Source: Serratia surfactantfaciens
Lineage (GTDB): Bacteria; Pseudomonadota; Gammaproteobacteria; Enterobacterales; Enterobacteriaceae
NCBI RefSeq assembly: GCF_001642805.2
Contig: NZ_CP016948.1
Span: 2,790,001 to 2,854,000, forward strand
DNA: 64,000 nt
Direction: 5' to 3'
The notes under the pieces were generated by a model. It worked only from the letters and a program-made list of their open reading frames with translations, was not told the origin of the DNA and made no database searches. Shown piece after piece: positions 19,008 to 27,825 of this stretch. The position numbers and the translations under genes were made by a program. Numbering within the stretch: the stretch's first letter is position 1; each line of letters begins with the position of its first letter.

Positions 19008-20480
19008 ATGAAAACGATCGCCAACACCCCGCTGCCGGGCGCCGTCCGGCAACCGAGCTATGACCGCCGAGCCCTGCGCAGCCGCATCGTGCACCTTGGT
19101 TTCGGTGCGTTCCACCGCGCGCATCAGGCGCTGCTGACCGATCGGGTGCTGAACGCCCAAGGCGGCGACTGGGGCATTTGCGAGATCAGTCTGTCCGGCG
19201 GCGTACCGCTGTTTGAGGCGCTGCGACAGCAGGATCATCTGTACAGCGTGCTGGAGAAAGGCGCGGACGGTCATCAGGCCATCGTGATCGGCGCGGTGCG
19301 TGAGAGCCTGCACCGCAAGCTGGAGGGCATCGCCGCGGTGCTGGAGAAGCTGGCCGAACCGCAGGTGGCGATCGTCTCGATGACCATTACCGAAAAAGGC
19401 TACTGCATCGAGCCCGGCAACGGGCGACTGGATCGGCAGCATCCGGGGATCGTCGCCGATCTGGCGTGGCCGCATCAGCCGCAGACCGTGCCCGGCATTT
19501 TGGTGGAAGCGCTGCGGCTGCGGCGCGAACGCGGCCTGCCCGCCTTCTCCCTGCTCTCCTGCGACAATATTCCGGAGAACGGCCATGTGCTGCGCCGGGC
19601 GGTGCTCGATCTGGCGCAGGCGCGGGATCCGTCGCTCGCCGATTGGATCGCCAGCGCCGCTACCTTCCCCTGCACCATGGTGGATCGCATCGTGCCGGCC
19701 GCCACGCCGGCCACGCTGGATGAGATCGCCGCCGCGCTGGGCGGCGTGCGCGACGAATGCGCCATCGCCTGCGAGCCCTTCATTCAATGGGTGGTGGAAG
19801 ACCACTTCGCCGCCGGACGCCCGGCGTGGGAGTTGGCCGGCGCCCAGTTGGTCAGCGATGTGCTGCCGTTTGAACACATGAAGCTGCGCATGCTGAACGG
19901 CAGCCACTCGTTCCTGGCTTACCTAGGCTACCTGGGCGGCTACCGCTATATCAACGAGTGCATGGCGGATGAGCACTACCGCCGCGCCGCCCTGCGGTTG
20001 ATGCTGGATGAACAGGCGCCAACGCTGAGCGTCACCGGCATCAGCCTGCCCGACTATGCCGCACAGCTTATCGCGCGTTTCAGCAATCCGGCGCTGCAAC
20101 ACCTCACCTGGCAGATCGCCATGGACGGCACGCAGAAGCTGCCGCAGCGCCTGCTGGATGCCGTGTGCTGGCATCTGCGGCACGGCGGCGACTATAGCGG
20201 GCTGGCGTTGGGCGTGGCGGGCTGGATGCGTTACATCGGCGGCGTCGATGACGCCGGTGAGCCGATCGACATTCGCGATCCGCTGGCAGACATGCTGCTG
20301 CAGACGGTTGCCGCAACGCCGGACGATCGACGGCGCGTAGCGGCGCTGTTGGCGTTGAAATCGGTATTCGGCGAAACGCTGGCGGCGCATGCGGCGTTTA
20401 GCGAAGCGGTGACGCAAGCCTATTTATCGCTGCGCGATCGCGGTGCGCGTGAAACGGTGAAGGAGTGGGTGATGCGGTGA
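19008..20480 (+). CDS. yeiQ: YeiQ, fructuronate reductase/mannonate oxidoreductase family
   Basis: NAD-dependent polyol dehydrogenase of the mannitol dehydrogenase/UxuB family, 490 aa. The N-terminal nucleotide-binding part shows RSRIVHLGFGAFHRAHQALL; the middle has SCDNIPENGHVL and TFPCTMVDRIVPAATP; the catalytic region has MLNGSHSFLAYLGYLGG with the family lysine nearby (MKLRM) and WQIAMDGTQKLPQR. The stretch ALLTDRVLNAQGGDWGICEI agrees with E. coli YeiQ rather than UxuB, and position between yeiP and yeiR is that of yeiQ. With uxuA diverging next door it can supply the UxuB step (D-fructuronate to D-mannonate). Confidence 0.88.
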   Translation: MKTIANTPLPGAVRQPSYDRRALRSRIVHLGFGAFHRAHQALLTDRVLNAQGGDWGICEISLSGGVPLFEALRQQDHLYSVLEKGADGHQAIVIGAVRESLHRKLEGIAAVLEKLAEPQVAIVSMTITEKGYCIEPGNGRLDRQHPGIVADLAWPHQPQTVPGILVEALRLRRERGLPAFSLLSCDNIPENGHVLRRAVLDLAQARDPSLADWIASAATFPCTMVDRIVPAATPATLDEIAAALGGVRDECAIACEPFIQWVVEDHFAAGRPAWELAGAQLVSDVLPFEHMKLRMLNGSHSFLAYLGYLGGYRYINECMADEHYRRAALRLMLDEQAPTLSVTGISLPDYAAQLIARFSNPALQHLTWQIAMDGTQKLPQRLLDAVCWHLRHGGDYSGLALGVAGWMRYIGGVDDAGEPIDIRDPLADMLLQTVAATPDDRRRVAALLALKSVFGETLAAHAAFSEAVTQAYLSLRDRGARETVKEWVMR

Positions 20481-20504
20481 GGAGCCTGCAGAGCCGAGAA
20501 TAAC

Positions 20505-20534
20505 CATGCCGGCGTAACGTTACGCCGGCATGGC
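20505..20534. terminator. Perfect 30-bp palindrome between yeiQ and the fimbrial-like gene
   Basis: The arms 20505-20519 and 20520-20534 are perfect reverse complements (CCATGCCGGCGTAAC and its complement). It lies between two convergent genes, so a bidirectional terminator is the simplest reading, but neither side has a clean T tract. Confidence 0.55.
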
Positions 20535-20542
20535 GGAACGAC

Positions 20543-20851
20543 TTAACGATAAACGACCGTCATAACAGCGAGTTTCTTCTGTTGGTCTACCCACTTCATT
20601 TCGGTTGTGCCTAGATTTAGCGGAAGTTCTTTGCGTGTAGTATCAAAACCTGACAACGCTTGCTGGGCCTGATAATGCTGGCCGTTGCGGTAACATTGCG
20701 TATTCGCCTTAGAATCTGCAATATTGACCGTGCAAGGACTTTCAACGATAGAACCGACGAAGCGAATTACCCCGCCGGCCACTCCTGCATGACTCACTGC
20801 CGTCCATGAAAACAACATTCCTACGATCAAAAATAACCGAAAGATATTCAT
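20543..20851 (-). CDS. Small secreted fimbrial-like protein
   Basis: 102 aa with a clear Sec signal peptide (MNIFRLFLIVGMLFSWTAVSHA, cleavage near residue 22). The mature part begins like a type 1 pilin (GGVIRFVGSIVESPCTVNI) and has two cysteines about 14 residues apart, but at roughly 80 residues it is half the size of a FimA pilin and lacks most of the usual C-terminal strands, though it does end in tyrosine-rich VMTVVYR. No chaperone or usher gene is nearby. It may be a degenerate pilin or a separate small secreted family. It interrupts the yeiQ-yeiR adjacency of E. coli. Confidence 0.7.
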   Translation of the reverse strand: MNIFRLFLIVGMLFSWTAVSHAGVAGGVIRFVGSIVESPCTVNIADSKANTQCYRNGQHYQAQQALSGFDTTRKELPLNLGTTEMKWVDQQKKLAVMTVVYR

Positions 20852-21169
20852 GGCAACCTCATTTCTAGTTAAGCCAATTTAACCATAGAGGATCTTGTTC
20901 GGAATAATCGCAAGGAAAGGGGCAGGATTTGATCGTTAATCGCGTCATTAACAATGTAAAAACAAGCTACTAACAAAAGTTAACCGTATCTAATACAGGG
21001 TTTTATCTAAGAACTTTCTTGTTCTGAAAAGTGGATTTTGTCGGTTGAAAAGCGCAGGGTGACGTGCAAAATTTGAGAGATAGAGCACAAATTAAATCGC
21101 AGCGGCCTTGCCAATCCGGCAGCGTAACTCATTTATTAAGCAAGTTAATTTTTGCACCTGGAATTATTA
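20852..21169. other. Intergenic region, fimbrial-like gene to yeiR
   Basis: AT-rich 318 bp holding the divergent promoters of the two flanking genes. I see no convincing open frame, hairpin or named operator in it. Confidence 0.5.
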
Positions 21170-22144
21170 ATGACCAAAACCAATCTGATTACCGGCTTCC
21201 TCGGCAGCGGTAAAACCACCACCATCCGCCATTTGCTGGCTCATAAACCCGAGCATGAGCGCTGGGCGGTATTGGTCAATGAATTCGGCGAAATCGGCAT
21301 CGACGGCGCGCTGCTGGCGGACAGCGGCGCGGTGCTCAAAGAGATCCCCGGCGGCTGTATGTGCTGCGTCAACGGCCTGCCGATGCAGGTGGGTTTGAAT
21401 ATGTTGTTGCAGCAGGCCAAACCGGACCGGCTGCTGATCGAGCCAACCGGGCTTGGGCATCCGAAACAAATCCTGTCGCTGCTGACCCAGGAGAGCTATG
21501 CCGGCTGGATCGATCTGCAGGCGACGCTGTGCCTGCTGGACGCGCGCCAGCTCAGCCAACCGCGCTACCGCGACAACGAAAACTTCCGCGATCAGCTGGC
21601 CGCAGCCGACATTATTTTGGCCAGCAAAAGCGATACCTATCAGGCAGAAGATCGGCTGGCGCTAACAGCCTGGACGGCGCAGGATCCGCTGCAGCGGCCC
21701 TGCTACGCTATCGCGCAAGGCGAGGCGGATGTCGGGCTGTTGTCACTTCCGCGCACGAATCGTACAGAATTGCCGGACGCGCAGCATCATCATGGGCAGG
21801 CGAAAACGCAGGGATTGGCGGCGCTGCGGCTACCGGAAAACGCCCGCTGGCGGCGGGCGTTGAACGAAGGGCAAGGCTTCACCAGCTGCGGCTGGATTTT
21901 TGACGGCGAAACCCGGTTCGACACCGTCGGTTTTATGGAGTGGGTGCGGCTGGCACCGGTCGAACGTGCCAAAGGCGTGGTGCGCATCCCCGAAGGCACG
22001 CTGCTGATCAACCGCCAGGGCCAGGATCTCAACATCGAAACTCGTCCGGCCGCCCCGCTCGATAGCCGCATTGAGCTGATCCACAGCGAAAATGCCGATT
22101 GGAACGCCCTGCAATCCGCCTTGTTTAAGATTCGTTTAAGTTAA
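21170..22144 (+). CDS. yeiR: YeiR, COG0523 zinc-binding GTPase
   Basis: G3E-family P-loop GTPase/metallochaperone, 324 aa. Walker A is GFLGSGKTTTIRH; the COG0523 metal motif is GGCMCCVNG (CxCC); switch and base-specificity motifs include EFGEIGIDGALL, EPTGLGHP and ASKSD. E. coli YeiR binds zinc and hydrolyses GTP. The ATG at 21170 gives the family N-terminus MTKTNLITGF; a short upstream extension is possible but has no support. The C-terminal CobW_C domain ends SALFKIRLS. Followed by a terminator and lpxT. Confidence 0.92.
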   Translation: MTKTNLITGFLGSGKTTTIRHLLAHKPEHERWAVLVNEFGEIGIDGALLADSGAVLKEIPGGCMCCVNGLPMQVGLNMLLQQAKPDRLLIEPTGLGHPKQILSLLTQESYAGWIDLQATLCLLDARQLSQPRYRDNENFRDQLAAADIILASKSDTYQAEDRLALTAWTAQDPLQRPCYAIAQGEADVGLLSLPRTNRTELPDAQHHHGQAKTQGLAALRLPENARWRRALNEGQGFTSCGWIFDGETRFDTVGFMEWVRLAPVERAKGVVRIPEGTLLINRQGQDLNIETRPAAPLDSRIELIHSENADWNALQSALFKIRLS

Positions 22145-22162
22145 ATCTCGTACCGTTGCCCC

Positions 22163-22191
22163 CCCGGTTGTCGCAGGGCAGCCGGGTTTTG
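22163..22191 (+). terminator. Terminator of yeiR
   Basis: 8-bp stem (22163-22170 with 22179-22186, one G-T pair) with an 8-nt loop followed by TTTTG. Confidence 0.7.
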
Positions 22192-22222
22192 TTTCATTTT
22201 CATTTTTTCAACAGGTTATGTC

Positions 22223-22933
22223 ATGACACGCCGCAATTTACCCTTCATTCTCTTCTTCAACTTACTGGGCGTTGCGCTGTTTCTGTCCTGGTTCCTGCCG
22301 GCCAACCACGGCGGCTGGTTTACCCTGGACTCGGCGATCTTCTTCTTCTTTAACCGCCATCTGGCCACCGACCCGTCATTTTTGCACTTGGTCGCCATCA
22401 CCAATAACCGGGCGTTCGATGTGATTTCGCTGCTCGCCATGGGCCTGCTGTACCTGTACTTCTACCTGAAGCAGGACGCCGCCGGCCGCCGCCGCCTGGT
22501 GATCACCGGCGTGGTGATGCTGCTGACCGCTGTGGTGCTGAACCAACTGGGTCACCTGCTGCCGGTGAAACATCCGAGCCCAACCCTGACCTTCGACAAT
22601 ATCAATCGCGTTAGCGAGCTGACCGGTATCCCCACCAAGGACGCTTCCGGCGACAGTTTCCCCGGCGACCACGGCATGATGCTGATTATTTTTTCCTGCT
22701 TTATGCTGCGCTATTTCGGCCGCAGCGCCTTTGCCATCGCCTTGCTGATTACGCTGGTCTTTTCATTGCCGCGCGTGATGATTGGCGCCCACTGGTTTAC
22801 CGACATCGCCGTCGGTTCGCTCTCCGTGGTGCTGGTTGGCGCCAGCTGGGTGTTGATGACGCCTTGCAGCGACTGGATTATCGATCGGTTGAATCGCCTG
22901 TTGCCCGGCAAACACCGCCCCGGCCAACCATAA
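22223..22933 (+). CDS. lpxT: LpxT, lipid A 1-diphosphate synthase
   Basis: Inner-membrane PAP2-family enzyme that moves phosphate from undecaprenyl pyrophosphate to the 1-position of lipid A. The protein is 236 aa with about six membrane helices. The three phosphatase signatures are recognisable: VKHPSPTL (KxxxxxxRP-like region), SFPGDHGMM (PSGH-like motif with catalytic histidine), and PRVMIGAHWFTDI (SRxxxxxHxxxD-like). Located between yeiR and mepS as in E. coli (former name yeiU). Start MTRRNLPF is the family start. Confidence 0.92.
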   Translation: MTRRNLPFILFFNLLGVALFLSWFLPANHGGWFTLDSAIFFFFNRHLATDPSFLHLVAITNNRAFDVISLLAMGLLYLYFYLKQDAAGRRRLVITGVVMLLTAVVLNQLGHLLPVKHPSPTLTFDNINRVSELTGIPTKDASGDSFPGDHGMMLIIFSCFMLRYFGRSAFAIALLITLVFSLPRVMIGAHWFTDIAVGSLSVVLVGASWVLMTPCSDWIIDRLNRLLPGKHRPGQP

Positions 22934-23343
22934 CTTGCGTCTATGACTCATGCCGGGAGGTCCACGCCTCCCGTGCTCTCCCCCCGCGCAGCGCGCAAAA
23001 TTTCACCGCCGCCCGTTAACGCTTTTACAACCTGATTTCACGCCAGATTCATACATCGGACAATTGGCGTTTTTTATATGAAGATTTACATTATGTTACA
23101 TCACAAATTCATATAAAAAAGACGGGAAAAAGGCTCGCAATCCCCTATCTGTTCCGGTAATCTCGGATGCGTTTGTGCCTGGTTTAAGTTGAATCAGTAT
23201 GGAATCCGGTAAAAATGTGCGTTCCCGCACGTTTTCAGCGGTAACTGATTGTCGATGCAGCAGGTGCAGATTAGGCTCGTTCCGTTTGGCATTTTTCAGG
23301 TAGCGACTTTCGTCGTTAAGGACTTCAAGGGAAAACAACAACA
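22934..23343. other. Long intergenic/leader region of mepS
   Basis: 410 bp without a credible gene. It contains AT-rich promoter-like sequence around 23080-23110 and the presumed long untranslated leader of mepS. An 82-codon frame on the minus strand (23096-23344) looks like a shadow. Confidence 0.5.
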
Positions 23344-23919
23344 ATGGTCAAATCTCAACCGTTTCTGAGATATTTTTTGCGGGCGATCCCTGCAATTGCC
23401 GCTGCGGTTATGCTGTCAGCGTGCAGCTCGACTCACACTTCGAACTTGAATAACGCACAAACTGAGATGCGTGCAGTTAATGACAAAGACGGTCTTTTAC
23501 TGCAAGCCTCTCAGGATGAATTCGAAGCGATGGTCCGCAACGTTGACGTCAAGTCAAAGATTATGGATCAGTACGCGGACTGGAAAGGCGTTCGCTACCG
23601 CTTAGGCGGTGACACCAAGCGCGGCATCGATTGCTCGGCGTTTGTACAGCGTACCTTCCGCGAACAGTTCGGCATGGATTTACCGCGTTCGACCTATGAA
23701 CAGGAAGATCTCGGCAAGAAAATCCAGCGCACCAAGCTGCGCGCCGGCGATTTGGTGCTGTTCCGCGCCGGTTCCACCGGGCGCCATGTCGGCATCTATT
23801 TAGGCAACGATCAGTTCGTTCACGCCTCCACCAGCAGTGGTGTCATGATTTCCAAGCTGACCGATAACTACTGGGACAAACGTTATCGAGAAGCGCGTCG
23901 GGTGCTGACCAGCGGCTGA
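23344..23919 (+). CDS. mepS: MepS (Spr), murein DD-endopeptidase lipoprotein
   Basis: Outer-membrane lipoprotein of 191 aa that cuts D-Ala-mDAP cross-links to allow peptidoglycan growth. The signal ends in a lipobox (AVMLSACSS, lipidated Cys at about residue 28). The NlpC/P60 domain carries the catalytic cysteine in [13 protein letters not shown], histidine in GRHVGIYLG and a third polar residue in QFVHAST. The start [11 protein letters not shown] equals the E. coli one. In E. coli its level is set by NlpI/Prc proteolysis. Terminator follows. Confidence 0.96.
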   Translation: MVKSQPFLRYFLRAIPAIAAAVMLSACSSTHTSNLNNAQTEMRAVNDKDGLLLQASQDEFEAMVRNVDVKSKIMDQYADWKGVRYRLGGDTKRGIDCSAFVQRTFREQFGMDLPRSTYEQEDLGKKIQRTKLRAGDLVLFRAGSTGRHVGIYLGNDQFVHASTSSGVMISKLTDNYWDKRYREARRVLTSG

Positions 23920-23963
23920 CGGCGCCATGCCTTGAAGTTTCTGAAGACCAAACGAGCGATAAG

Positions 23964-23986
23964 CGCCGCCTACGGGCGGCGTTTTT
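23964..23986 (+). terminator. Terminator of mepS
   Basis: 7-bp stem CGCCGCC/GGCGGCG with a 4-nt loop followed by five T residues. Confidence 0.85.
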
Positions 23987-24016
23987 ATTGCTGTCGAACC
24001 GCCGAATCACCGGGGT

Positions 24017-24244
24017 TTGGCCGGGTATTATCGTTACCTTCCCCGCCAAGCCGCCGCCACCCACCATTATTTTGATAAACTGTTGGCAGGAAATCGCGCC
24101 GGCGAGGAGAAACTCGCCTATTATCGTCAGATGACGGCAACGGCACCCCGGCGTTATTTAAAACGTTACCGCTTAAAATATGCGCAATATATTTATCAGC
24201 GACGCTTCGCATTTAAACGGCGCCGTCGGCTGGGTACAGGATAG
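24017..24244 (+). CDS. Possible small basic protein, unrecognised
   Basis: An open frame of 75 codons (TTG start; an internal ATG lies at 24131) between mepS and pdeN. The product would be strikingly rich in Tyr and Arg (PRRYLKRYRLKYAQYIYQRR, then a run of arginines), with no signal peptide or membrane helix. I do not recognise it. It lacks a good ribosome site, so it may be non-coding; it is listed because it is a long frame in an otherwise empty stretch and has plausible codon choice. Confidence 0.25.
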   Translation: MAGYYRYLPRQAAATHHYFDKLLAGNRAGEEKLAYYRQMTATAPRRYLKRYRLKYAQYIYQRRFAFKRRRRLGTG

Positions 24245-24254
24245 AAAGGCAAAA

Positions 24255-24341
24255 ATGAAAAAAAAGCCGTTGGCACAATCCATTAAATGGCTGCGCAATA
24301 ACCCTGACGCCCTGATGCAGAGGACTCGATTATGGGCTTGA
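24255..24341 (+). CDS. Putative 28-aa upstream peptide overlapping pdeN
   Basis: ATG at 24255 with AAAGG 6 nt upstream opens a 28-codon frame (MKKKPLAQSIKWLRNNPDAL...) whose TGA overlaps the pdeN start by 10 bp. The lysine-rich amphipathic peptide could be a leader that couples translation to pdeN. No homologue is known to me. Confidence 0.4.
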   Translation: MKKKPLAQSIKWLRNNPDALMQRTRLWA

Positions 24342-25918
24342 AAAGGGCTTTCGCCCGCAGCGTGTCGCTTCGGCAGCGCAGTCTGGCTAAGAGCTGCGTC
24401 GCCGCCCTGGTCTTTTTTACGCTATTTACCGCGGTCACGCTTTCTTTGATCAACCACCAACGCACGCAATATCAGCATAAGGTTGAAGCTCGCACCAGGC
24501 AGTTCTCGCTGGATTATATTTCGCACCTGACGGCGGTCATGCAAAAAATGATGCCGTTGCTGGACAAGCCTTGCCTCTCCAGCCAGTCGGACATTACCTA
24601 TCAGGCGGCCTTCACCAGCGGCGTGCGCACCTTCCTGTTAGTGAAGGAAGGTTACGCCTATTGCTCATCCGCCACCGGCGACATGATGTTGCCGATGAAA
24701 AATCTGTATCAGGATATCGACTGGACTCTGCCTCTGGATATGAAATTGCAGCAGGGCACGCCGATTGTGCCGAACAAACCGGCGGTGGCGGTTTGGCTGC
24801 GGCATCCCGGCGAGCCGGCTACCGGTATTCTCGCGACGCTGGACATCGATCTGATGCCTTATCTGCTGTTCACCTCGCATGACGAACAGGCGCCGGGCAT
24901 CGCCATCGTGATGGGCCAGCGCGCCCTGACCACTTTCAGCCCGAACCTGATGCCGGTCGATCAGCTGCCGAAAGGCAAGGCGGATTACCTGACGCTGCCC
25001 AATCTGCCGTTGACCATTATGTTCTACAACGAAAAATTGACGCCTAATGACATCCGCCTGACGCTGCTGGGCAGCCTGGTGCTGTCTCTGATGATCGGCG
25101 TGCTCTGCTATTACATGCTGCTGCTGCGGCAAAGCCCGGAGCGCGCGCTGCTGCGCGGCATCAAGCGCAATGAGTTCTTTGTCGAATACCAACCGGTGTT
25201 TCATACCGGCAGCAACAGCATCGGCGGACTGGAAGCGCTGATTCGCTGGCAGCATCCTATCGAAGGGCGCATTCCGCCGGATATCTTTATCCCTTATGCC
25301 GAAAGCAACGGGCTGATCGTGCCGCTCACCCGCCACCTGTTCAGACTGATCGCCGAAGATGCGCCGCAGCTGGCCAAAGCCTTGCCGCAAGGCGGCAAGC
25401 TCGGCCTCAATATCTCCCCCTCCCACCTCAGCGCGCCATCCTTCCACCAGGACGTGTATGAACTGCTGGCGCAGTTGCCGTGCAACTACTTTACGCTGGT
25501 GTTTGAAATTACCGAACGCGGCATGGTGGAAGAAGAGAGCGCGCTGGCGGAATTCGACTGGTTGCATAAGCAGGGCATCGAGATCGCGGTAGACGACTTC
25601 GGCACCGGCCACAGTGCGCTTATTTATCTTGAACGTTTCACCATGGATTACCTGAAGATCGATCGCGGCTTCGTCAATACCATCGGCCAGGATACGGTCA
25701 CTGCACCGGTGCTGGATGCCGTGATTTCGCTGGCGAGAAAGCTGAAAATGCTGACGGTGGCCGAAGGCGTGGAAACCGCCGAGCAAATGCAGTTCTTGCA
25801 GGAACACGGCGTCAACTTCATGCAGGGTTATTACTTCAGCAGGCCCTTGAGCCTCGACAATTTCGTCGCTTACTGCAAGGCGCATCAGGTCTTTGATTAT
25901 CAGGAAAAAAATAGTTAA
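24332..25918 (+). CDS. pdeN: PdeN (Rtn), membrane c-di-GMP phosphodiesterase with CSS domain
   Basis: Hydrolyses cyclic di-GMP. The 528-aa protein has an N-terminal helix (about 25-45), a periplasmic CSS domain with the diagnostic AYCSSATG motif (about 110), a second helix (about 245-265) and a cytoplasmic EAL domain. The EAL signature is EALIRWQHP, with NISPSHL, FEITERG, VDDFGTGHSALIYL, DYLKIDRGFV and VAEGVET, so it should be active. AGAGGA precedes the ATG. In CSS-type enzymes the disulfide state (DsbA/DsbB) controls activity. Located between mepS and yejA as in E. coli. Confidence 0.93.
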   Translation: MGLKRAFARSVSLRQRSLAKSCVAALVFFTLFTAVTLSLINHQRTQYQHKVEARTRQFSLDYISHLTAVMQKMMPLLDKPCLSSQSDITYQAAFTSGVRTFLLVKEGYAYCSSATGDMMLPMKNLYQDIDWTLPLDMKLQQGTPIVPNKPAVAVWLRHPGEPATGILATLDIDLMPYLLFTSHDEQAPGIAIVMGQRALTTFSPNLMPVDQLPKGKADYLTLPNLPLTIMFYNEKLTPNDIRLTLLGSLVLSLMIGVLCYYMLLLRQSPERALLRGIKRNEFFVEYQPVFHTGSNSIGGLEALIRWQHPIEGRIPPDIFIPYAESNGLIVPLTRHLFRLIAEDAPQLAKALPQGGKLGLNISPSHLSAPSFHQDVYELLAQLPCNYFTLVFEITERGMVEEESALAEFDWLHKQGIEIAVDDFGTGHSALIYLERFTMDYLKIDRGFVNTIGQDTVTAPVLDAVISLARKLKMLTVAEGVETAEQMQFLQEHGVNFMQGYYFSRPLSLDNFVAYCKAHQVFDYQEKNS

Positions 25919-26007
25919 TCTTTAAGCATCTTTACCCTGCGTCTCCCCGAAGAATGTTATGCTGGGCGCAGGTTGTACTTCATTCCACAGCAGGAGCTTA
26001 CCGTCTG

Positions 26008-27816
26008 ATGTCCGTGCGCATTTTCGCAGCTTTGGTGCTTTCGACACTGAGCTTCGGTCTGCAGGCCGAGGCCCTCAATGAAAGCTACGCTTTCGCCCTT
26101 CTCGGTGAACCGAAATACGCCACCGACTTCAGCCATTTCGACTACGTCAATCCGGCTGCGCCCAAAGGCGGCGACGTGCGGCTGGCGGCCATCGGCACCT
26201 ACGACAATTTCAACCGCTTCGCCACCCGCGGCGTGCCCGGCGAGCGCACGATGGAGCTGTACGATACGCTGTTCACCAACTCCGACGACGAACCCGGCAG
26301 CTATTACCCGTTGATTGCCGAATCGGCCCGTTTCCCGGCCGACATGCGCTGGATGGAATTGGATATTAACGCCCGCGCCCGCTTCCAGGACGGCAGCCCG
26401 ATCACCGCCGCCGACGTGGCCTTCACCTTCAACAAATTCATGGCCGAGGGCGTGCCGCAGTTTCGTGCTTTCTACAAAGGCGTTACGGTCAAGGCAATTT
26501 CCCGGCTGACGGTGCGCATCGAGCTGCCTAAGGCGAATCGGGATCAAATCCTCAGCCTGCTCAGCCTGCGAGTATTGCCGGAAAGCTTCTGGAAAAACCA
26601 TAAGCTCAATGAGCCGCTCAACACCCCACCACTCGCCAGCGGCCCATATAAAATCAGCGATTACCGCCTCGGCCAGTACATCACCTACCAGCGGGTGCGC
26701 GACTACTGGGCAGCCAACTTGCCGGTGAATCGCGGCCGTTACAACTTCGACAGCATTCGCTACGATTATTACCTGGACGATAAAGTGGCGCTGGAAGCCT
26801 TCAAGGCCGGGGCTTACGATTTCCGCATCGAGCCGTCGCCCAAGAGCTGGGCCACCCAGTATCAGGGCGGCAACTTCGCGCGCAACTACATCATCAAACA
26901 GGATGAGACCAATCAGGCGGCGCAGAATACCCGCTGGCTGGCGTTCAACCTGCAAAAGCCGCTGTTTTCCGATCGCCGGGTACGGGAAGCGATCGGTTTG
27001 GCTTTCGACTTCAACTGGATGAACAAGGCGCTGTATTACAACGCCTATCAGCGCACCGACAGCTATTTCCAAAATACCGCCTACGCTGCCCGCGGCTACC
27101 CGGACGCCGACGAATTGGCCTTGCTGGCGCCGCTTAAGGGCCAGGTGCCGCCGGAAGTGTTTACCAGCATCTACCAACCGCCCTCTTCCGACGGCAGCGG
27201 TAACGACCGGCAAAATCTGCTGAAGGCGACCCAACTGCTGAAAGAGGCCGGCTGGGTGGTCAAAAACCAAAAGCTGGTCAACGCCAAAACCGGCCAGCCG
27301 TTCACCTTTGAACTGATGCTGCTGAGCGGCAGCAACTTCCAGTATGTGCTGCCGTTCCGCCATAACTTGCAGCGGCTGGGCATCGAGATGCAGATCCGCG
27401 AGGTCGACGCTTCGCAGTACACCCGCCGCATGCGCGAACGCGATTTCGACATGATGTCAACGGTATATATGGCGATGCCGTTCCCCAGCGCCGATCTGCA
27501 AATCCTGTGGGATTCACAGTACATCGATTCCAGTTACAACACGGCCGGCGTCAAAGATCCGGCGGTCGACAGCCTGGTCAGACAAATCGCCGCCCATCAG
27601 GGCGACGAAAAAGCCCTGCTGCCGCTCGGTCGCGCGCTGGATCGGGTGCTGACCTGGAATCGCTATATGCTGCCAATGTGGTACTCCAGCCACGATCGCT
27701 ACGCCTATTGGGACAAGTTCTCCACGCCGCCGATCCGCCCGGCCTATGCGATCGGATTCGACAACTGGTGGTACGACGTCAACAAGGCGGCACGTTTACC
27801 GGCTCAACGGCAATAA
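26008..27816 (+). CDS. yejA: YejA, periplasmic oligopeptide-binding protein
   Basis: Solute-binding protein of the YejABEF importer, SBP_bac_5 family, 602 aa. Start at 26008 gives a signal peptide MSVRIFAALVLSTLSFGLQAEA; the frame upstream is not coding-like. Family motifs include AAPKGGDVRLAAIGTYDNFN, DVAFTFNKFM, LASGPYKISDY and WWYDVNKAARLP near the end. YejABEF brings in peptides, including the Trojan-horse antibiotic microcin C in E. coli. First gene of the operon; 9 bp to yejB. Confidence 0.94.
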   Translation: MSVRIFAALVLSTLSFGLQAEALNESYAFALLGEPKYATDFSHFDYVNPAAPKGGDVRLAAIGTYDNFNRFATRGVPGERTMELYDTLFTNSDDEPGSYYPLIAESARFPADMRWMELDINARARFQDGSPITAADVAFTFNKFMAEGVPQFRAFYKGVTVKAISRLTVRIELPKANRDQILSLLSLRVLPESFWKNHKLNEPLNTPPLASGPYKISDYRLGQYITYQRVRDYWAANLPVNRGRYNFDSIRYDYYLDDKVALEAFKAGAYDFRIEPSPKSWATQYQGGNFARNYIIKQDETNQAAQNTRWLAFNLQKPLFSDRRVREAIGLAFDFNWMNKALYYNAYQRTDSYFQNTAYAARGYPDADELALLAPLKGQVPPEVFTSIYQPPSSDGSGNDRQNLLKATQLLKEAGWVVKNQKLVNAKTGQPFTFELMLLSGSNFQYVLPFRHNLQRLGIEMQIREVDASQYTRRMRERDFDMMSTVYMAMPFPSADLQILWDSQYIDSSYNTAGVKDPAVDSLVRQIAAHQGDEKALLPLGRALDRVLTWNRYMLPMWYSSHDRYAYWDKFSTPPIRPAYAIGFDNWWYDVNKAARLPAQRQ

Positions 27817-27825
27817 GGAGTCGGA

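Noticed and set aside
23096-23344. 82-codon minus-strand frame upstream of mepS
   Set aside because: It covers the expected mepS promoter and leader, has no homologous feel or ribosome site, and begins at the mepS start codon.
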